From NCBI GenBank assembly GCA_022870745.1, contig CP085323.1, forward strand, positions 4,030,001 through 4,094,000: a stretch of 64,000 nucleotides of DNA. Reading direction: 5' to 3'. A program made the position numbers and the translations under genes. How positions within the stretch are numbered: the stretch's first letter is position 1; each line of letters starts with the position of its first letter. This document shows, piece after piece, positions 61,316 through 64,000 of the stretch. This stretch comes from Silvibacterium acidisoli (lineage in GTDB: Bacteria > Acidobacteriota > Terriglobia > Terriglobales > Acidobacteriaceae). Under the pieces are notes generated by a model. That model made no database searches. It saw only the letters and a program-made list of their open reading frames with translations, and was not told the DNA's origin.

Positions 61316-64000
61316 TCAAGCCGGATCGGCGTTTTCATGCCGTCGCAGAAGGGTTGCGGCCAGTGACTCGATCTCTTTCATGCGTTCCGCACTGCCGGCA
61401 TTCGAATACACGATCATGGGCAGGCTGCTGAGCTCACCGCGATTGTCGAGCCACTCGATGAAGTCAAAACTCTGTTTCCCCGGCAGGCCCAGGTTCAGTA
61501 GAACCAGGTCAGGCCGGCGTGCCGACTGGCAGAATTCCACTGCCTGCGAAAGATTGGAGGCATGGTGGATCTGAGTTCCGGCCATGCGGAAGGTCGCGGT
61601 GGTGGCGATAGCGCGCTGCTGGCCGGGCTCGACCAGCAGCGTATAGCTCTGGGCATTACCTTCCCGCAGGGCGCCGGCCAGCGCCGCGTACGCGGTAAGG
61701 TCATCTTCTTCCGCCGGCAGGCCCGCCTCCGCACCGATATTCAGCAGGATGACGGGGATGCTGATGGTGGCCGCGTCCGCTTTGAGAAGCTGCAATGCAG
61801 AATAATTCTGCTTCACCTGCCGTGAGATTCCCAGCAGGATCGTGTTCACCGGAAAGTGCTGTGCCAGATGCAGCGTCTGCGTGCTGTTTTCAGCCTCCAG
61901 CACGCGGAAGCGTTGCCGGCGCAGTGCCGCAACCAGCGCCGTACGAGCCTCGGTGCCTGCTTCGCATATCAGCAGTGTGTCCTGGTGCACCGCTTCGTCT
62001 TCATTTGGGCTTTCCTGCAGCGAGTCGAGCCTGGTGCGCTCGGGCAGGAAGACCCGGAAGGCCGCGCCGCTTCCTGCAGGATTGTGCTCTGCCCAGATGC
62101 GTCCACCATGCTGCTGCAGGATGGTGCGGCAGATAGCGAGCCCCAGTCCGGTGCCGCCTTTCTGACGAGAATCCGATGCGTCCACCTGCTGGAAACGGTC
62201 GAAGATCGTCTCCAGCTTGTCCGTCGGAATGCCGCGCCCGTTGTCGATGACGCTCAGCATAGCCCCGTCGCGGGTTGGGCCAACCTCGACGGTGACAGTT
62301 GCCTCGGGCGGAGAGAACTTGATGGCATTGCTCAACAGGTTGGTGATCACCTGCTGGATGCGGTCTGGATCGACCTCGCTCTGCGTGGGCACGGCATGCA
62401 GTGCCAAGCGGATGCTGGCAGCGTCGGCCATGGGCTGGACTGCCTCGACCACCTGCTTTGCCAGGTCATCGAGCGAAATCTCGCGGAAGTTCAGCGGGGC
62501 GCGGCCCGACTGCATGCGTTCCAGGTCGAGAATGTCGTTGATCAGGCGCACCAGCCGGTCGGAGTTCGACAGCGCAATCCGCATCAGGTTTCCGGCCTTC
62601 TCGCTGATCTCGCCAAGCAGGCCGGAAGATAGCAGGCCGAGCGCGCCGCGGATCGATGTGAGCGGCGTGCGCAGCTCGTGGCTGACCGTCGAGATGAACT
62701 CGTCCTTCATACGGTCAAGGGCATATCGCTCACTGATGTCCCGGAAGCTCAGCACGCTGCCGATTGCCGTGCCGTGCTCGAGCATCGGCGTGACCGAAAA
62801 CTCCACGGGGAAGGGGCGTCCGTCGAGCCGGTAGAAGACGTCCTGCCCGCTGGTTGTCTCATGCAGCAGAAAAGCGCGGCGGGTGCGGCACTGTTCGCCG
62901 CAGGCCTCGGGCGAGGCTCCTGAGTGCAGGATGGAATGAACGGGGCGTCCGGCCAGCTCTGCCGGGGATGCGCCCAGCATGGCTGCTGCCGCCGGGTTCA
63001 CGAAGTCGACCCGTCCTTCCGGGTCCGCGCCGAAGATGCCGTCCGCCACCGAGTTCAGAATGAACTCGTTCTGCTGGTGCAGCTCGCGGACCCGCATTTC
63101 CTGTGCCGAACGGGCCATGAACTGACCGATGGAGGCGCAGACGGTTTCGACCGAACTCATGGTCTCCGGATCTTCGTCGCGGCGTTGCCGGCTGTAAAAC
63201 TCGACCGCAGCGATAACGCGGTTACCCACGCGAACCGGAACGGCCAGGCCGCTGTTCAGGCCGGTAAGGCGCGCGGAGTGACGCCGCGTAAAGCTGGGAT
63301 CGTTGCGGAGATCAGCAGACCAGCGTGGCGCGCCGAGCGCCCACACCATTCCCGGCATGCCTTCGCCGCGCGTGAAAACGCGGCTCTGGGTGTCGCGCAG
63401 GAATTCGTCGTGGTTGCGGTCCGGGACCGACCAGCTGCAGTCGAAGCGGATCTGTTGCAGGGTGTCGTCGACCACCCAGAGGTTGGCCATATCGTAGCCC
63501 AGGGTGTTGCACAGAGCTGCCAGCACCTTCGGCAGCGCCTCCTCGCGAGAGGTGGATTCGCCGACGATCTGGCTGACTTCAAGCTGCATGCCCATGCGGC
63601 GCTCGCGGCGGTTGCGCTGGGTAACGTCACGCAGGATGCAGCGGACGGTAGCCGGGCGATTGGCGCTCCGTCGGCTGCTGAGGCTGGCTTCGACTTCCAC
63701 CCTCCCGCCGTGCGGGTTCCTCAGCTGGAGAGATTCGCGCTCGACCCGCTCGCCCAGCAGGGCGCGACGGAAAAGCGCCGCCACCTCAGCCTGCACCTCG
63801 GGCGGAAAAGCCGACTCGAAGCTCATCAGGGTTTCAAAGCCTTCGCTGCTGATGCCGAAAAGCTCTTCCCACGCCGGATTCACGTAGAGATAGTTGCCCT
63901 GCTCGTTCATGGTCGCGATCATTTCAACCGCGTTCTCAAACAGGTCCTGGTAACGTTCTTCGCTTTCGTGCAGCAGATCGTCGACCCGCCGGGCAGAGCT
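61316..64000 (-). CDS. Sensor histidine kinase with two degenerate receivers, 5' end outside the window
   Basis: At least 894 residues; the frame is open to the right edge and the codons before the first ATG (63922) already encode PAS sequence (ERYQDLFENAVE), so the gene is cut there. Counted from that ATG: PAS (1-100), GAF (about 115-275), PAS (285-400), HisKA with phospho-His415 (VSHELRTP), HATPase with Asn532, DNGRGIP (560) and GTGLGLAI (590). Two receiver-like domains follow (about 648-735 and 758-860), with Gly698 (NTILLGIS) and Asn810 (PDLVLLNLGLPG) at the phosphoacceptor position. Soluble as far as seen. It heads the operon with the receiver and Hpt genes. Confidence 0.93.
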   Translation of the reverse strand, partial: SSARRVDDLLHESEERYQDLFENAVEMIATMNEQGNYLYVNPAWEELFGISSEGFETLMSFESAFPPEVQAEVAALFRRALLGERVERESLQLRNPHGGRVEVEASLSSRRSANRPATVRCILRDVTQRNRRERRMGMQLEVSQIVGESTSREEALPKVLAALCNTLGYDMANLWVVDDTLQQIRFDCSWSVPDRNHDEFLRDTQSRVFTRGEGMPGMVWALGAPRWSADLRNDPSFTRRHSARLTGLNSGLAVPVRVGNRVIAAVEFYSRQRRDEDPETMSSVETVCASIGQFMARSAQEMRVRELHQQNEFILNSVADGIFGADPEGRVDFVNPAAAAMLGASPAELAGRPVHSILHSGASPEACGEQCRTRRAFLLHETTSGQDVFYRLDGRPFPVEFSVTPMLEHGTAIGSVLSFRDISERYALDRMKDEFISTVSHELRTPLTSIRGALGLLSSGLLGEISEKAGNLMRIALSNSDRLVRLINDILDLERMQSGRAPLNFREISLDDLAKQVVEAVQPMADAASIRLALHAVPTQSEVDPDRIQQVITNLLSNAIKFSPPEATVTVEVGPTRDGAMLSVIDNGRGIPTDKLETIFDRFQQVDASDSRQKGGTGLGLAICRTILQQHGGRIWAEHNPAGSGAAFRVFLPERTRLDSLQESPNEDEAVHQDTLLICEAGTEARTALVAALRRQRFRVLEAENSTQTLHLAQHFPVNTILLGISRQVKQNYSALQLLKADAATISIPVILLNIGAEAGLPAEEDDLTAYAALAGALREGNAQSYTLLVEPGQQRAIATTATFRMAGTQIHHASNLSQAVEFCQSARRPDLVLLNLGLPGKQSFDFIEWLDNRGELSSLPMIVYSNAGSAERMKEIESLAATLLRRHENADPA

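Overview
The window looks like ordinary chromosome of a member of the Acidobacteriota, most probably the Acidobacteriaceae/Terriglobales group. This is inferred from the gene families present: a VWFA-type exported protein, a helix-turn-helix/TPR regulator, a DUF3106 protein beside a sigma/anti-sigma pair, many exported enzymes of plant and fungal polymer turnover, and moderately high GC. No database search was possible. I saw no phage, integrase, transposase, CRISPR array, rRNA or plasmid function. One tRNA gene, tRNA-Val(CAC), is present.

Layout. 0.2-6 kb: three paralogous Tat-exported amidases with a DMT-type exporter on the opposite strand among them. 6-8 kb: an HTH/TPR regulator and tRNA-Val. 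8.2-10.3 kb: ECF-like sigma factor, zinc-binding anti-sigma factor and a DUF3106 protein. 10.3-13.3 kb: proline dehydrogenase next to a remnant of a second copy, a small zinc-ribbon protein, HU/IHF and PgeF. 13.7-17.2 kb: a sigma-54 activator with a degenerate receiver, a GH27 alpha-galactosidase and an exported unknown. 17.3-19.9 kb: a PaiB-like flavoprotein and three unrecognised genes. 20-27.5 kb: GH18 chitinase, AceE, and a large exported glycosidase-like protein. 27.5-30 kb: hisC and a TSUP permease divergent from an Lrp gene that carries a frameshift. 30-40.7 kb: VWFA protein, ispD-ispF, M14 peptidase, lipoprotein and small membrane proteins, xylulokinase, Tag, a PEBP-like protein and an outer-membrane protein. 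40.8-47.2 kb: a 2-oxoacid:ferredoxin oxidoreductase, a DapA-family protein, an MCE/MlaD protein and AcpS. 47-59 kb: housekeeping genes (recG, ABC exporter, acyltransferase, queA, polA, glmM, xseA). 59-64 kb: a potassium-channel-like protein and a phosphorelay of Hpt, receiver and a large sensor kinase that runs off the right edge.

The strongest unexplained signals are not single genes. (1) A family of long imperfect palindromes, with about nine full or partial copies. They all lie between genes and never between divergent starts, and several begin a few bases after a stop codon. (2) About ten genes have a TANNNT box 5-7 bases before the start codon and no Shine-Dalgarno sequence, as expected for leaderless mRNAs. 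(3) The sensor kinase at the right edge ends in two receiver-like domains that have both lost the phosphoacceptor aspartate, while intact receiver and Hpt proteins are encoded just downstream. (4) A 16-codon remnant of a duplicated proline dehydrogenase gene has diverged almost only at synonymous sites. (5) A one-base loss in an A-run splits an otherwise intact Lrp regulator. I found no clearly new defence or biosynthetic system.
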